The notes under the pieces were generated by a model, which saw nothing but the letters and a program-made list of their open reading frames with translations, ran no database searches and was not told the DNA's origin. DNA of 64,000 nt, from contig NC_072450.1 of NCBI RefSeq assembly GCF_027596085.1, forward strand, positions 27,941,223-28,005,222, in the 5' to 3' direction. The translations under genes and the position numbers were made by a program. Positions 1 through 13,333 of the stretch are shown one piece after another. The stretch comes from Anoplopoma fimbria. Lineage: Eukaryota > Chordata > Actinopteri > Perciformes > Anoplopomatidae. The first letter of the stretch is position 1, and every line of letters begins with the position of its first letter.

Positions 1-1274
1 AAAAAGAAGTCTGGAAATAAAAAAAAGGGAGGAAAGCATGGATGGAGGGAGGAAAGGAGTTGAGGAAGGAGGGATATGGTTGAGGACAACATAATTTACC
101 CCCCCCCTCCCCCAACTATATCGTCTTCTGCTCTTTACACTTTGTCTTCTATGTTATCATAGAGGGCACATGGTAGTGTTGGATTAAGGTCTTGGATTTT
201 TTACGCCATTACGCACAGCATTAGAGCTTTTCACATGACCTCCATTGTCGTTTCTTTTACTTCAAACAAGAAAATTGTGAAACTCTAATTAGTCTGTATA
301 ATTGAGGCCGGATGAAGCGCTGCCAATCGGCGCTCGTCTCATGCAAGGTGGAGTGGTTTTGTTCACTGGCTGTCTTTTCATGGCGGCCGTGCCTTTCTTT
401 ATTTCTCTTTTTTCCTCAGTCGCTCTCCACGTCTCTCCCAGCTCTCTCTTAGCTTTGTGCTCATCCCTTTTTTTGAATAGCAGAGAAAAGGCTCTACTCG
501 AGAGGGCCAGGAGGTGAGGGTTGTGTTATTAGAGTGTAAATTGTGGCCAAGTACAGTTGTGCGAGTGAACGCTCAGTACCTGCTGCTTGCGGTTCGGTTG
601 TAGGAGACCAGCAGCGGGTGCCAACCACCAGCAGGCCTCGCTACCTCAACAACTTCCTGTTTTCACCGCAGACCAACAAAAACACTCTCTGCGTCAGCTA
701 TTTGTTTGCTTAGCTACTTTATTCGTCCTCATCTGCATTCAGCTGAATGGAAAACTGTTTCTTTTCTTATTTATCCTGTTATATTTAGCCGAGCGGAAAC
801 AGCCAAGCGTGCTCCCCAGTGATGGACTAACGAAGACATGTTCAGTGGTGAGCCTGAGGTTTGTTCCGGGTCATGGGTATGAGAGTAAATCCGTCTAAGA
901 GGAAACTTCCAGTTGATAACTAATGTCAATACTAACGCTTACTCCATCTCAAATGATTTGATCACATCAACAAATTCAACATTCCAGTGGCAAAACAGCC
1001 AAAGAATCCCCTGAAGTCTTGATATATTTTGGTAATTTTATTTTCAACTAATGGACTGACACTGTTTGGCGGGAAGAAGCCTTCATGTATCTATGGGCTC
1101 TGTTTTTGAAGTACAATTTGTGCAATCAACAAAAATAATGAAATATTAGAACTTAATGATTTATTAAGAATAGATTAAAACAAAGCCCTGCAGCCCCCAA
1201 CCTTAGGCCAGACATGAGAACAAGTAGGGAGTAAGGAATAGATAGCTGGGAGTCTTTACTCTTATTACTTAATA
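1..1274. other. Non-coding sequence, no gene recognised
   Basis: The first 80 bases are purine-rich and are followed by a short C run near 101-114. The rest is ordinary AT-rich unique-looking sequence. Short open frames at 302-517 and 587-898 show no domain, no plausible splice context and no composition shift, so I do not call them genes. Confidence 0.6.
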
Positions 1275-1505
1275 TACAGTACCAGTCAAAAGTTTGGACA
1301 CACCTTCTCATTCAATGGTTTTTCTTTATTTTTATTTTTTTCTACATTGTAGATTAATATTGAAGACATCCAAACTATGAAGGAACACATATGGAATTAT
1401 GTGGTAAACAAACAAATGCTCAACAAACCAGAATATGTTTTATATTTTACATTCTTCAAAGTAGTTGAATCAGAAGGTGTGTCCAAACTTTTGACTGGTA
1501 CTGTA
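1275..1505. mobile_element. Internally deleted Tc1-like (mariner superfamily) element
   Basis: The two ends are inverted repeats. The left end reads TACAGTACCAGTCAAAAGTT and the right end is its reverse complement, ending in GACTGGTACTGTA, so the element is bounded by the TA dinucleotide expected of Tc1/mariner insertions. The match extends into GGACACACCTTCT. I recognise these termini from fish Tc1-like transposons of about 1.6 kb. This copy is only about 230 bp and lacks any transposase sequence: the left subterminal region runs to about 1465 (TTCTTCAAAGTAG) and then joins the right terminal repeat. It is therefore a non-autonomous, MITE-like deletion derivative. The open frame at 1377-1730 crosses it and is not a gene. 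Confidence 0.92.
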
Positions 1506-1539
1506 TGTTTTGGCAAAAAAATAAATAAAACCTTAACTC

Positions 1540-2102
1540 AAAGTCCACCTACTAATTGTTCGAGCTTCAGTTTAAACAGGCAGTTACCTCCAGATTTGAA
1601 AAGTGAGGCCAATGCAGAAGTGCCTCCAACTTGTATACTTCTTTTACCATCAGGGGGCGACTCCTCTGGTTTCCAAAGTCAGACTAATTGTTTAGAAGTC
1701 TATGAGAAAATAACCCTACTTAATACTTAATGTATTACCTCAGTAAACATTTAAATGGAGTTTATGGTCTCAATGACTAGTTTTAATTCTTCTTAAATAC
1801 AGCATGATGTTCATTTAGTAAATGATGGTCCCATTTTGAGTAAAGTAGACCATAAAGCAGGGTATGCTTAAGGCGTGGTTACCTACCAGAGCCAAGTACT
1901 GCGTCTCTATGTCCTCTGCAGTACAAATAGGATCACTATCGTTCACTGGCTGCAAAAAATAAACAAGATGGCGACAACCAAATTGCCAATCTCAAGGCTT
2001 CAAAATCGTAGTCCACAAACCAACGGGTGTCAGGGTAGCAACATCCACTTCCAATATACAGTCTATGGTTGTAAAGTTCAAAAAAGCTAGTTAGTGGACT
2101 TT
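1540..2102. mobile_element. Non-autonomous DNA transposon-like element with imperfect terminal inverted repeats
   Basis: The left end starts AAAGTCCACCTACTA and the right end, read on the other strand, starts AAAGTCCACTAACTA, giving about 15 bp of imperfect terminal inverted repeat. The interior carries phrases I recognise from a very common teleost repeat, such as GTTCACTGGCTGCAAAAAAT, AACAAGATGGCGACAACCAA and CAGTCTATGGTTG. There is no coding capacity for a transposase. A target-site duplication is not clear. The start lies 35 bases after the Tc1 derivative ends, so the two make a small cluster. The superfamily is not resolved. Confidence 0.7.
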
Positions 2103-3740
2103 AAGTTGAAGGGACATAGCCGATATTACAAACAAAGTTCAGTGTACTTGTCAGGAGGTGTATTACATAGTTTTTGAAACAGTTGTATAAAGTTACCTGT
2201 GGCTATAGTTCGAGCTTTTGAAAGTCTTGGATGATAACCTCTCTCATCTCGACAGGGACTGGAGAGAACTTCTACTAGTAAGCCAGCTTTACAAATCAAT
2301 TAATGGGGTTCTCTGCATTTAGGAGGCTGCTTCGTTTTTGATCATTCTTCAACCCCATCAAGATTTATTTTAATACCAACATGATCTGTAAATATCCGTG
2401 GCTATGTTCCCATTCACTTATTTCTATGCACATTTTGAAGTATCGCATCAGAAAAGCTGTATGGAAACGGCACATTCAATAAAACTTCCTCAATTGGGGA
2501 GAACGTTTTTACTCTTGCTTGAGGTTGTTTTTGCTTGATGAAAAACGATTGATGCTCCAAATGGGATAGGGGAAACAGCTTTGCAGAAGAAGTTCTGAAG
2601 TAGAAAACATTGAACTCACCTGACTGATCAGCTGTTTCTGCTATCGCCACATTCCAGATATATATTTATGTTGTCTGACAGCATGCAACATGGCCAATAC
2701 TAGCTGACATGAAAGCACTATAAAAAGTTGCCCAATCGAAACTCATTCCTGAAGACTCTTTCTCGATTTTTCTCTTGTAGATGAGTTTGTTTATCGTTTG
2801 CTGTAGCCTAGTTTATTCATTCCAAACCAGCTGATGGTTATGTGCCTAAATCGGATTTCTTTTTCTGTGATATCTTAAAAGTTTGATTAAAATACACCTG
2901 ACAACAGTAATACAGTTTATGGCTGGCAGACGCTCACAAAGTAGGTTTCTCTTGCCAAGTTTATATCGCACAAACCGCACAGAAAACACAAAGCAATTCA
3001 TTTTCAGGAAGCTCAATCAAGAGTAAGCAATTTGATTGTCTCATTGTGCAATCTAAGAAATAAACCTTGTATCAACACTAATACAAATCTAGAATTTGAA
3101 CAAATATAACTGCAACATTTTAAGGGAAAAGTTCCAAAAGATTATTTGAATCTGCACAACCAGACGCTCAAAAAGGCATTTACACATGTGAAAGTGCCGA
3201 TACGATGTTGAGTGGCCACTGTGATGCTATCAATCATGGTTACGAGGCCAGCGCTTCCCTGCTACATTAACTTCATGACCCCTGGACCCAATCTCAATTA
3301 AATTTCTGATGAATCTGTGATTCACCTACAGTCTCCTGTCACTGGCCTGTCATTCAACACAGTCCTCTTTATTTTTAGTTTTGGACCAGATGCAAATAAA
3401 GCAATAGCTCAGGGATTCAAGCGAAGACAGGAGAGGGAGAAGAGAGATGGAGAAAGGAGAGGATGAAAACATCAAGGAAATGATTGCGGGGAAGTTGAGT
3501 CTGTTCGCTGCACACCAAAGGGGGTTAAGACAGGGTTTGGCTGGCGAAGACAAGCCAACAGAGACACAAAACGCTAAATCTAAAAAGTTTCTCAGGCATT
3601 GTTTAGAATCCCTAACAAGGGGGACCGCGAACAACAAGGAACATAATTTGGATTTCCTCCCCCCCCCCCCCTCCTCCTCTGTTTTCCTTTTCCATGTACC
3701 CAAGCACACAAATAGCTATCTTAACAACTTGATGCTATTT
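2103..3740. other. AT-rich non-coding stretch, no gene recognised
   Basis: I see no element termini, RNA gene or credible exon. Overlapping frames on opposite strands at 3350-3743 reflect low-complexity composition, including a C run at 3660-3672. The CAGGAAGCTC and AAATAAACC phrases are not distinctive. Confidence 0.5.
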
Positions 3741-3960
3741 TGAATGGGGGCTGCATCTCCCTGTGGATTTCCATGAGTGAGGCAATTTGCTGGCGAACAG
3801 GTGCATTTTTAATGCTTTCATACAATTAAAACAGAATCTACCTTCCTTCTCCCTTCCCTGTTTTCAGAGGCGCCCTCCTTTCATACTTAGGTTGAATTGA
3901 TTTAGTTTGTCTAATTAAACTCAGAATAAGATGTTAATTACCTAACAAGGTCACCTCTCT
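3741..3960. promoter_or_regulatory. Candidate conserved non-coding element
   Basis: This block is non-repetitive and of balanced composition. It contains several homeodomain-type TAAT cores (TTTTTAATGCTTTC, CTAATTAAACT, GTTAATTACC) and lacks simple repeats. These features resemble teleost conserved enhancers, but conservation cannot be seen from one sequence, so the call is inference. Confidence 0.3.
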
Positions 3961-4920
3961 CTACCACCAAATTTACCGTTGGTATCCTTTCTTCAACAGT
4001 ATTTTCTTCAAGGATTCAAAGGGAAAGTAGAAGAATGGTGTTAATTGCCTATATGCCGTGTCCCATTTTTAAATTTGAACGTCTTTTTCCCCCCAGAACT
4101 TTCCTTTTCCTGTGTCTTTTTAAGCTTTGAGAAAATGGGGATTCATTGTGCCATTGTTCCTTTCTCTCTTGTCCTCCACTCAGAAATGATGCGTCAACTC
4201 ATCACAATATGGCCTTTGTCTACATTTACCAAGTTTCCCGTACTCAGTGTGGAGGAGAAGCGGAGGACTGCTGGGGACAATGGTTTGTGTTAAGAGGGAT
4301 CATGGAGATAGGCTGCAGCTAGATTTTTCACCCCGTAGCACTAGGTTGGTTTTCCACACCGCCCTGGCTGCTCAATCAGGCAAGTAGTTTGATACAAGAC
4401 CAGTATACATAAAGGGTCCAACCGATTTTACAGTATTCTAGACAAAATTTCACAACCACAAAAACCATAAAACAGAGATAATATAAAACATATAAAACAA
4501 GCCTATACAAATTTGAGAAAAGAATATTCAAGGATCCCAAAACACATAGGATCGAAAGGATTAATTAAAATGATAAAATATACCATAACAACTAATCCAA
4601 AAACAGATGCTCAGCAGATTAAAACCCTTAAAATACATGCTAAAAAGGATTAATACAATCATAACAGATAACAGATAACACTGAAACAAAATACATCACA
4701 ATATTCAACTAAATAGTTTAGAAACAAACAACTAGATTAGCCCTCTCCATGGCAAAGAATGGCCAAAAACTTTGCTAGAAACATTTATTTAAAAAAATAC
4801 TTTTTTTCTTTCTCAGTATGCACTTAATATTTGTGTTTCACTCGGCTCGGGAAATGCCAAAGTGCGACTGCTGTTTCCTTAAAGTAACATATATAAGTAT
4901 TTAAGTTTTTGCATGTCATG
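3961..4920. other. AT-rich non-coding stretch, nothing recognised
   Basis: Sequence from 4440 to 4740 is strongly A-rich with many short ATAAAA-type words, suggesting neutral decay. No repeat family, gene or RNA is recognised. Confidence 0.5.
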
Positions 4921-4924
4921 TATG

Positions 4925-5110
4925 GCCACATTCTTGTTCTCAACTCGTCACATACCCACTGACGGCGTTTCAATGTTCAAATAAAACTACTTGGTTATCT
5001 TTAAGCAACAAAACTACTTGATTAGGTTTAGTAAAAGACTGTGGCTTGGTTGAAATAAGGATGTTTATTAAGCAAATTAGTAGTCATTGTAAAAAAGTCA
5101 ATTTTTATAT
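4925..5110 (+). repeat. Dispersed repeat family A, partial copy
   Basis: Family A is defined here by the phrases CTCAACTCGTCACATAC, CAACAAAACTACTTG, TTAGGTTTAG and an AAAAGA-TGTGG-TTGG motif followed by AAATAAGGATGTTT. This copy keeps the left part and loses the right part. Other copies in the window are near 5.7, 14.4, 19.4, 20.8, 22.8, 26.8, 29.3, 38.5 and 40.9 kb. The shared order shows common descent. I do not know its transposon class. Confidence 0.65.
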
Positions 5111-5724
5111 CAGGGAGCAGACCATGAAGCAACTCACTGTTATAGTTGTTTAGTTTGGTTGAGATCAGGTGATTGTGAAGGCCAAATCATATGATTCACA
5201 TTATTTTCATACTACGTTTTCTATGTTTCTCCACTTATTTATTCTGGTTTTACTTTAATTTGTCACCCATCTGTATGCCTATTCACATTCTGACCACTTA
5301 ACAGTACTTCAGCCTTTTATTTCCAGCACCAAGTGGTCAGTCAGTTGTGCATTAGCTCAGTAGTTAATAGGGCTGCCCTTTTACCACTGTGTCAAATTGG
5401 CAAACATGTGATGTGGTGGTAATATCTAATACAGACATGAGCTCTCCAGTGACCCCATGTTGGGCCAATAATAGAGGGTTTGCCTTCTCTCAAGTTTGAT
5501 TGTGCTCTTTAATCAAATCAGTGAGGAACCATATCCACTGCAGAGCAACATTTTCCTTGTTCATTGGCCAGCCTTTAGATAAGAGTCCCTGTAAATCCAT
5601 TCATACATTTATATGCTAACTGACACCTTAGCACTGTGGTTGAAGTATACATACCTTCATTGAGCTTTCAGGGCTACAGAAAAACAATGGCAAACAAAAT
5701 CAATAACATGGATCAATATACCGT

Positions 5725-6030
5725 ACCTTAACCAACATGTTCCCACTACAAACTCGTCAAACACATAAGCTTGGTCAGTGGCCCTACACCCCCCCATAGT
5801 GTTGTTTAGCCACCGCTCATAACATGCATACGCTATCTTTTGAAAATAAACATACATGTTCACAGAAAACAATTTTGTTAGGCTTAGGCAACAAAACCAC
5901 TTGGTTAGGTCTAGGGATATATTGTGGTTTGGGTTAAAACAAGTTAGGTTGTTACATATAAAAGAAGACTGATTATGTGACAAAAGTTAAGTACGTAACT
6001 TAAAATTATTCAACTTTTACTTTTGGTCCA
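5725..6030 (+). repeat. Dispersed repeat family A copy
   Basis: This copy includes the upstream portion seen again near 29.2 kb (GTCAGTGGCCCTAC, GCATACGCTATCTTTTGAAA) and the core TTAGGCAACAAAACCACTTGG followed by GGTTTGGGTTAAAACAAG. The minus-strand open frame covering 5657-5983 is produced by this repeat, so it is not a gene. Confidence 0.65.
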
Positions 6031-7099
6031 ACACTAGTAAACACAAAACACAAGGATTGCATTTGTATCATATACTTCTTGACTGTCAGAAACTTCTTAA
6101 AACTAAACACAAAGTTTTTACCAGTGTGCACAAGTGAAGGCTGCCGACTAAATGGCCGACTGTGACACATTCTCTGCCAGCGATTGTACATTGCTATCTG
6201 GCCGTCTTAATATGATCTTCTGTTTTTGCATTTCCACTGTACGAAACTGAAAATGCAGTATTGCAAAGTGTTCTAGTTACTTTACGAATGTAGGAGTAAG
6301 CCTCCTGGAGTTCTTTAAAAAAGTTTCTCTTCGGCATGACAGATAACCATTAGCATACTGACAGGTTCTGTCAGAAAGAGCCGCAAGCCCCATAGCAACA
6401 GCTTTGACAATGACACATCAATTGATTGACACATGCAGACAAATCAGTTTTACATTCATACGCCTGGTTCATTGTTTGTTTTTTATATTGGTTTATGTTA
6501 TATTGGGTCAGACAGAACGCGATAAATGTCAATGTAAGCACTGAAAACAAGTGTATTATTGGGACAATTCCGTGGTGACTGTTGGAAACTAGAACACTTT
6601 AGGGTTTTACAGATATTTGTCAGGACTCTGGACACCCAGCTTGAAACCGTGAAAATTCGAGAAAAAAACAGGTATTTTGCTCCCCGTTAATAAAAACAAA
6701 CTCTGCAAGTGAATTGGAAACTCTGTCTCCAGCTGACTTTTCCAGCTACTCATTTGAATACGCAAACCTTTAAATTGGGTCTTAAATATGCTCTTAATGG
6801 CTACATACCAATATGATATCATGCTATTAGACTGAAGCTAAAGCTACATGTGCCAGGCAAAAAGTCATCAAACTCACCAGTTGATGATCCATGTAGAAGA
6901 CATGAAAGAAAGAAGAAGCCCTGATGTTGTATGGCAAGATAGCTAGTCAGTCCTAGTATCATAGTACAATATAATAATTAGAAATGTTATTAAAATGATA
7001 TTTTTTATAATATAACCTGGTTACAAGCAATGCAGAGGTTCAATTTTTGGCTTTAGTGTTCTTGTTTGTTCCCCTTCAATGATTGCCACCTCAACATTG
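6031..7099. other. Non-coding stretch, no gene recognised
   Basis: This is AT-rich, mostly unique-looking sequence. Short minus-strand frames at 6006-6191 and 6607-6822 have no protein features. Nothing else is recognised. Confidence 0.5.
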
Positions 7100-7891
7100 T
7101 GGAGATTTGTGTGCCATGTACCCTGGGAGCTGTATTGTGTGGGGCAAAAGCACCTGTTAGGATCTCCCAAGGCAAAGTAGTTCCAGGGGAGGGGCCTGAC
7201 CAAGTGTGATTTAACCAATGACCCAATATGAATCGTCCAAAAAGTGCTTGCGTCTGAGGCCACTTTCTAGAGCTAGACTTGAGAGGAGAGCTCGCTGGCT
7301 ATGGTCTGGTGGTCGGGGCCCTGACACATGGGGTTCCAGCCAGGGACAGCTTGAAAAGTCTACTTGGAGGAGGGACAGTCATCGGGGCTGGGTGCAATCA
7401 GAGCCAGGTGGCAGGCAAAGGCGGGGACCTAAGTGTGCTGATTTCTGGCATCACAGACATGGATCTGGGGACGTGGAACGTAAACTCTCTGATAGAGAAG
7501 GAACTGGAGCCGGTGAAGGAGGTGGAGTGGCATCAACTAGATACCCAATGCCTCCCGAGTTCTCCCTGGGAAGGAATGGGTCTCTTCAATGTGACTGTGA
7601 GTGGCTGAGAGGAAGTCTGTGATTGTTGTTTGTGCTTATGCAACAAATGGCAATTCGAGGAAGAAGGAGGCCTTTCGGGCTTGGTTGACCCAGGGGTCTC
7701 CGGAAACAGCAGACAGGTACTGTGAAGCCAGAATGGCTGCAGCTGCGTTGGCCGCCAAAGCAAGAACCAAGGTGTAGGAGGAGTTCAGGGAGCCTATAAA
7801 GAGACTTTTAGTTTGCCTGTCTGGAATGCCCTGCTAAGGCTGATTCCTCCGCGACCCTGCTCCGGAAAAGCAGAGGATAACCTATGGATGG
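7100..7891 (+). mobile_element. Rex3-like (RTE clade) LINE remnant with large internal deletion
   Basis: The left part contains the 5' region typical of Rex3 (GATCTCCCAAGGCAAAGTAG) and then a reading frame giving LGTWNVNSL, the start of the AP-like endonuclease domain, at about 7466-7490. About 120 bases on, another frame gives SVIVVCAYA, a central endonuclease strand, at about 7613-7640. This joins directly to KKEAFRAWLTQGSPETADRY at about 7656-7720, which in complete elements lies downstream, between endonuclease and reverse transcriptase. The tail then reads like the element's 3' end (CCTCCGCGACCCTG, AAGCAGAGGATAACC, ATGGATGGAT). Most of the endonuclease and all of the reverse transcriptase are missing, and the remaining frames are shifted or stopped. 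It is a dead retroelement. Plus-strand frames at 7218-7622 and 7279-7608 are parts of it. Confidence 0.8.
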
Positions 7892-8244
7892 ATTTTCATG
7901 TTTTCCCAAAAATTTGGAGCTGACTTTTATTCAGACACACATTCATTCACTTTGAATAAGTTTGCTCTTGTGTTTTTGGCTTTGGAAAGGGTGATAAATT
8001 GCGACAACCCTGTTAACTCTTGAGGTACCGAGAATACTCTTACTCCAGGACACCATTTAGCATGAGGAGAGATCTAAAGGATTTGAAAGGTCAACTTGTC
8101 ATATTAAAAGAATGGTCATACGATCATTTTAGGCAAAATGAAAATGCTTTTCAAGAGTCAAGCCCCCCCAAAAAATGCTTTTCTGAAAAGCAAAATACAA
8201 AGCAACCTAAACTTTACATTTTCGGAGCAGTCCTGCCTGAAAGA

Positions 8245-8372
8245 CAGTGGAGGAGATGAAGAGAGGGAGGAGAGGAGAGTGAGGAGAAGAAGAGAAAGCA
8301 GCGGGGAAAGGAAAAAAGAGGATATTCGGGGGCAATTGGGAAAGGAGGAGTGGGAGGGGAGCGGGAGGTAAA
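8245..8372 (+). repeat. Polypurine tract
   Basis: About 125 bases are overwhelmingly A and G on the plus strand, with few pyrimidine interruptions. Such tracts generate long spurious frames on both strands, here 8138-8371 and 8158-8472, and may adopt triplex (H-DNA) structure. No coding or RNA function is supported. Confidence 0.7.
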
Positions 8373-10689
<2,317 letters not shown>

Positions 10690-10890
10690 TGAGAGGTCAT
10701 TTTAAAGAATACTTTGACATTTTTTATTGATTTTTTAGCTGCTTCCCTGTTCTGAGTCTTTATGCTCAGATCGGCTCAGCGTCTGCTGGCTGTAGCTTGA
10801 TACAACATACAGGCACGAGATTGAAATAGATCTTACATTCCGCAAGGAAGCAGATGCGTGTATTTCGCAAAATGTTGAACTTCTTTTAAA
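10690..10890 (-). repeat. Dispersed teleost repeat (family B), diverged copy
   Basis: The segment matches, on the opposite strand, a repeat I recall as very common in teleosts: AATACTTTGACATTTT, CTGAGTCTTTATGCTCAG, GCTGGCTGTAGCTTGATAC and GTATTTCGCAAAATGTTGAA appear in the expected order. It is non-coding and diverged. A second fragment with a different part of the same family lies near 31.4 kb. The orientation label follows my recalled consensus and is arbitrary. Confidence 0.6.
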
Positions 10891-11039
10891 GTAATAAAGT
10901 GTGCTTTTTAAACAAACAAAGTATTCCAGTCCAACTTTAAAGATACAGCAAATGTGCCTTATATGTACAGGTGAGTGTGTATGAACCAGGTCAAGTCCGG
11001 TTCCAGGCCTCGTCTAACCTCCATCATGCTGCTGCCGAG

Positions 11040-11260
11040 TCCTCACTGTTCTCCTGCTGTTGTTTTTCCCCACCTCGCTCTCCACGTCTCCCTCTGTGTA
11101 TTCTTGCCTCCCTCCCTCTATCTGTTACTGTATCTTTCCTCTTTCTTTCGTCCCCGTTTTCTACTCGTTTTCTTTGCTCTCACCCCCCCCCCCCCCCCCA
11201 ACTCCCCATCAGCCAGTCCCCCATCCTTTTGTATTTATTGCTGTATTTATTTCTGCTGAA
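11040..11260 (+). repeat. Pyrimidine-rich tract with C homopolymer
   Basis: The plus strand is rich in C and T with an uninterrupted C run of 18 at 11182-11199. Three plus-strand frames across 10971-11327 all derive from this composition and are not genes. Confidence 0.7.
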
Positions 11261-11574
11261 AAGCCAGTCTAGTTCATTTGCTAGTCGACCGGGCAGAGCA
11301 GGGCTCCTATTCTTAGGCTTTTATTAACATCATGGACTGCACAACAGCTACAGAATCTATTATTCATTAAGTGTAACCAATATAAAATTTAAAACAGTCT
11401 GGGCTTTTTTTTTTGTGGAATTATGTAAGGTCAGCATAATTTTCTGCCTATTACTAATATCTATATCATCTTTTCCTTAGTCAGCTCTATTTAAATATGC
11501 AATCATTTACAGCTTTTGACTATATGTGTGTGCACACCCAATTTCCAATATTCCTCTAGTAGACTTTTTATGCT

Positions 11575-11930
11575 GACATCAATGGCAAGCTATTAAAGAC
11601 AGTATTTCATTATTGGTTCCTCTTCCCCAGTGGTTATTTACAATCCCATATATACTAAGCACTGATATTAAAGGAGACCATTTTAATGAGGTGCTATCTG
11701 CCATGGCAATATGTCTTTCTCCGAATGAGATTGTGTTTAAAGATTTTATCAAGAAATGGCTGTTCGGCAGGGTTATGTTTTGTCCATGAAATATGCATTT
11801 CATATCTCTTTCATTTCATTAACATAATTTAATTTGTGCTTTGCATTCTGTGCATAATACATATTTGATTTACAAAACAAATATTTCCATTAGAAAATGA
11901 ATTTCATGCGCGCAAAAAGGCAGAACTGAA
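11575..11930. promoter_or_regulatory. Candidate conserved non-coding element
   Basis: The block is repeat-free and rich in transcription-factor-like words: CATTATTGG, a TTTAATGAG core, GATATTAAAGG, ATGAAATATGCATTTCAT (containing an octamer-like ATGCAT and forming a near palindrome), and CATTAACATAATTTAATTTG. Texture of this kind is common in teleost developmental enhancers. Conservation has not been tested. Confidence 0.35.
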
Positions 11931-12109
11931 AGATGTATTGTAAGGAAGTAAGAGGAGGAAAAAAAAAAAGGAATTGTATTATCTTTGACTCAGGAAAAAA
12001 AAAAATCATTGGCAAGGAGAAATACTCTCAATAGATTTTTTTATATGCGAATGTGTGTGTGTGAGGGGACACGCTGCTATCCGTGCATGTTTGTGTAGAC
12101 AGTATGTAA

Positions 12110-12480
12110 ATGTGCATTATGGAGGCAATGAAAGCTGAGGGTATATTGCATGGAGTTTAGAGCAATATAACACAGATTGATTTACATGGCCTGCATAGGG
12201 GTCCCCTCCCTGATGTTAAGTGCACCATTGCACTTAACATCAGAAGAAGCTCACGGACCCGTTTTGAATCTTGATTTTGTGTCACTCCTTTTAAGAGTGA
12301 GACCAGCCATAAGAGGGCATTCTGTAGGGAGAATATATCGTGTGAGGAGCCGCGCATCAAAAGGCTTTAATTCTTTCGTCTCCGAGGTGTGTGCTCCATG
12401 CACGGGGGCAGCCGCGCACCTCTTCTAAAGTGGCCATCTTTTATGCCTCTACTTAAGAGATGTTTAGCTCCTCTCCCTCT
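12110..12480. promoter_or_regulatory. Candidate conserved non-coding element containing a hairpin
   Basis: This is a non-repetitive block including GATTGATTTACATGG, the perfect hairpin at 12210-12243 and AAAGGCTTTAATTC. Short frames on both strands are not protein-like. The regulatory role is inferred from texture only. Confidence 0.3.
12210..12243. repeat. Perfect 15-bp inverted repeat with 4-base loop
   Basis: The arms are 12210-12224 (CTGATGTTAAGTGCA) and 12229-12243, its exact reverse complement, separated by the loop CCAT. The arms are too short for a canonical microRNA precursor. A structural or paired-binding-site role is possible but unproven. Confidence 0.9.
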
Positions 12481-12559
12481 TCCTTTAGCCACCGCTGGGA
12501 AAGCCCTTTGGTATGATGAATTATGAAGGCTTCCCCCCCCCCCCCCCCCTCAGTTTCCT

Positions 12560-12800
12560 GTTCCCTTTTTCCCATGGAACGCTGCTAGTTTTAATTAAAG
12601 CACTTCACCTTGCTTGTTTAAAGGCTATCACGAGCCCCATGATAACTTCTAGAGTGTGCGAGCGTGAGGGAGATGGAGCGCGGGGCTTTGGATAACACAA
12701 AAGCATTTAAAAACCGGCCCTGGCGAGTTCATATTAATTTGGCTTATCTCTGAGAATAAAAAAAAAAAATCCAGGTAGAAGTGAGACAGATCCCGGGATT
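12560..12800. promoter_or_regulatory. Candidate conserved non-coding element
   Basis: Between a C run at about 12533-12549 and an A run at about 12760-12769, the sequence is non-repetitive, with GTTTTAATTAAAGCACTTCA, CATTTAAAAACC and ATATTAATTTGGCTTATC. Multiple AT-rich homeodomain-type cores suggest an enhancer. This is inference only. Confidence 0.35.
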
Positions 12801-12890
12801 TAATGAGCTCAAAATGTAAAGTCAATGTCAAAACACTTTTTTTCTCACTCCCTCTTTAACTTTATTCCTCTCGTGGCGGGTTGGGAGGGG

Positions 12891-12925
12891 TGGTGGTGGT
12901 GGTGGTGGTGGTGGTGGGGGGGGGG
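12891..12925 (+). repeat. (TGG)n microsatellite followed by a G run
   Basis: About eight TGG units run directly into a G homopolymer of about ten. The purine-rich strand has G-quadruplex potential. Confidence 0.9.
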
Positions 12926-13333
12926 ACTTGTCTAAGCTAAAAACCAAACAGTAAGATCAGTGTTTCAGGGGTAACTAGTATTAGCAGGGATTTCAGGCTT
13001 GTTTGACACGCCGCGTTGAAGGAATGGCTTAAAATAGACGGCGGCAGGTAGAGGAAGTATACGTGGCAGGAATGAGGGGGGAGTGAGACAGGAGGAGAGA
13101 GGAGGCTAATACCTGGGCTTCACTCCGCTTTGTCGCCCACTGATAGGAGAGCGCTCAGAGGATGTTACCGCTTTCCAACCTAATCGCTCTTTTCTATCCC
13201 CATCTCTCCATCACTGACTTATTTTCTCGCTCGCTCCGATTGTCTCCCGACTCTCTCTCGCTTTCTCAAACACACCCACCCACCCATGGTCCTCCCTCTG
13301 AGGTGCTAAGTATTGAAGTCCGTGACAGGTGCA

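Noticed and set aside
3350..3743. Overlapping 119- and 98-codon frames on opposite strands
   Set aside because: Purine/pyrimidine-biased composition with a C run; no domain on either strand.
7218..7622. 134-codon frame as a host gene
   Set aside because: Overlaps the 5' region and endonuclease start of the Rex3-like remnant; the element's own frame is different and broken.
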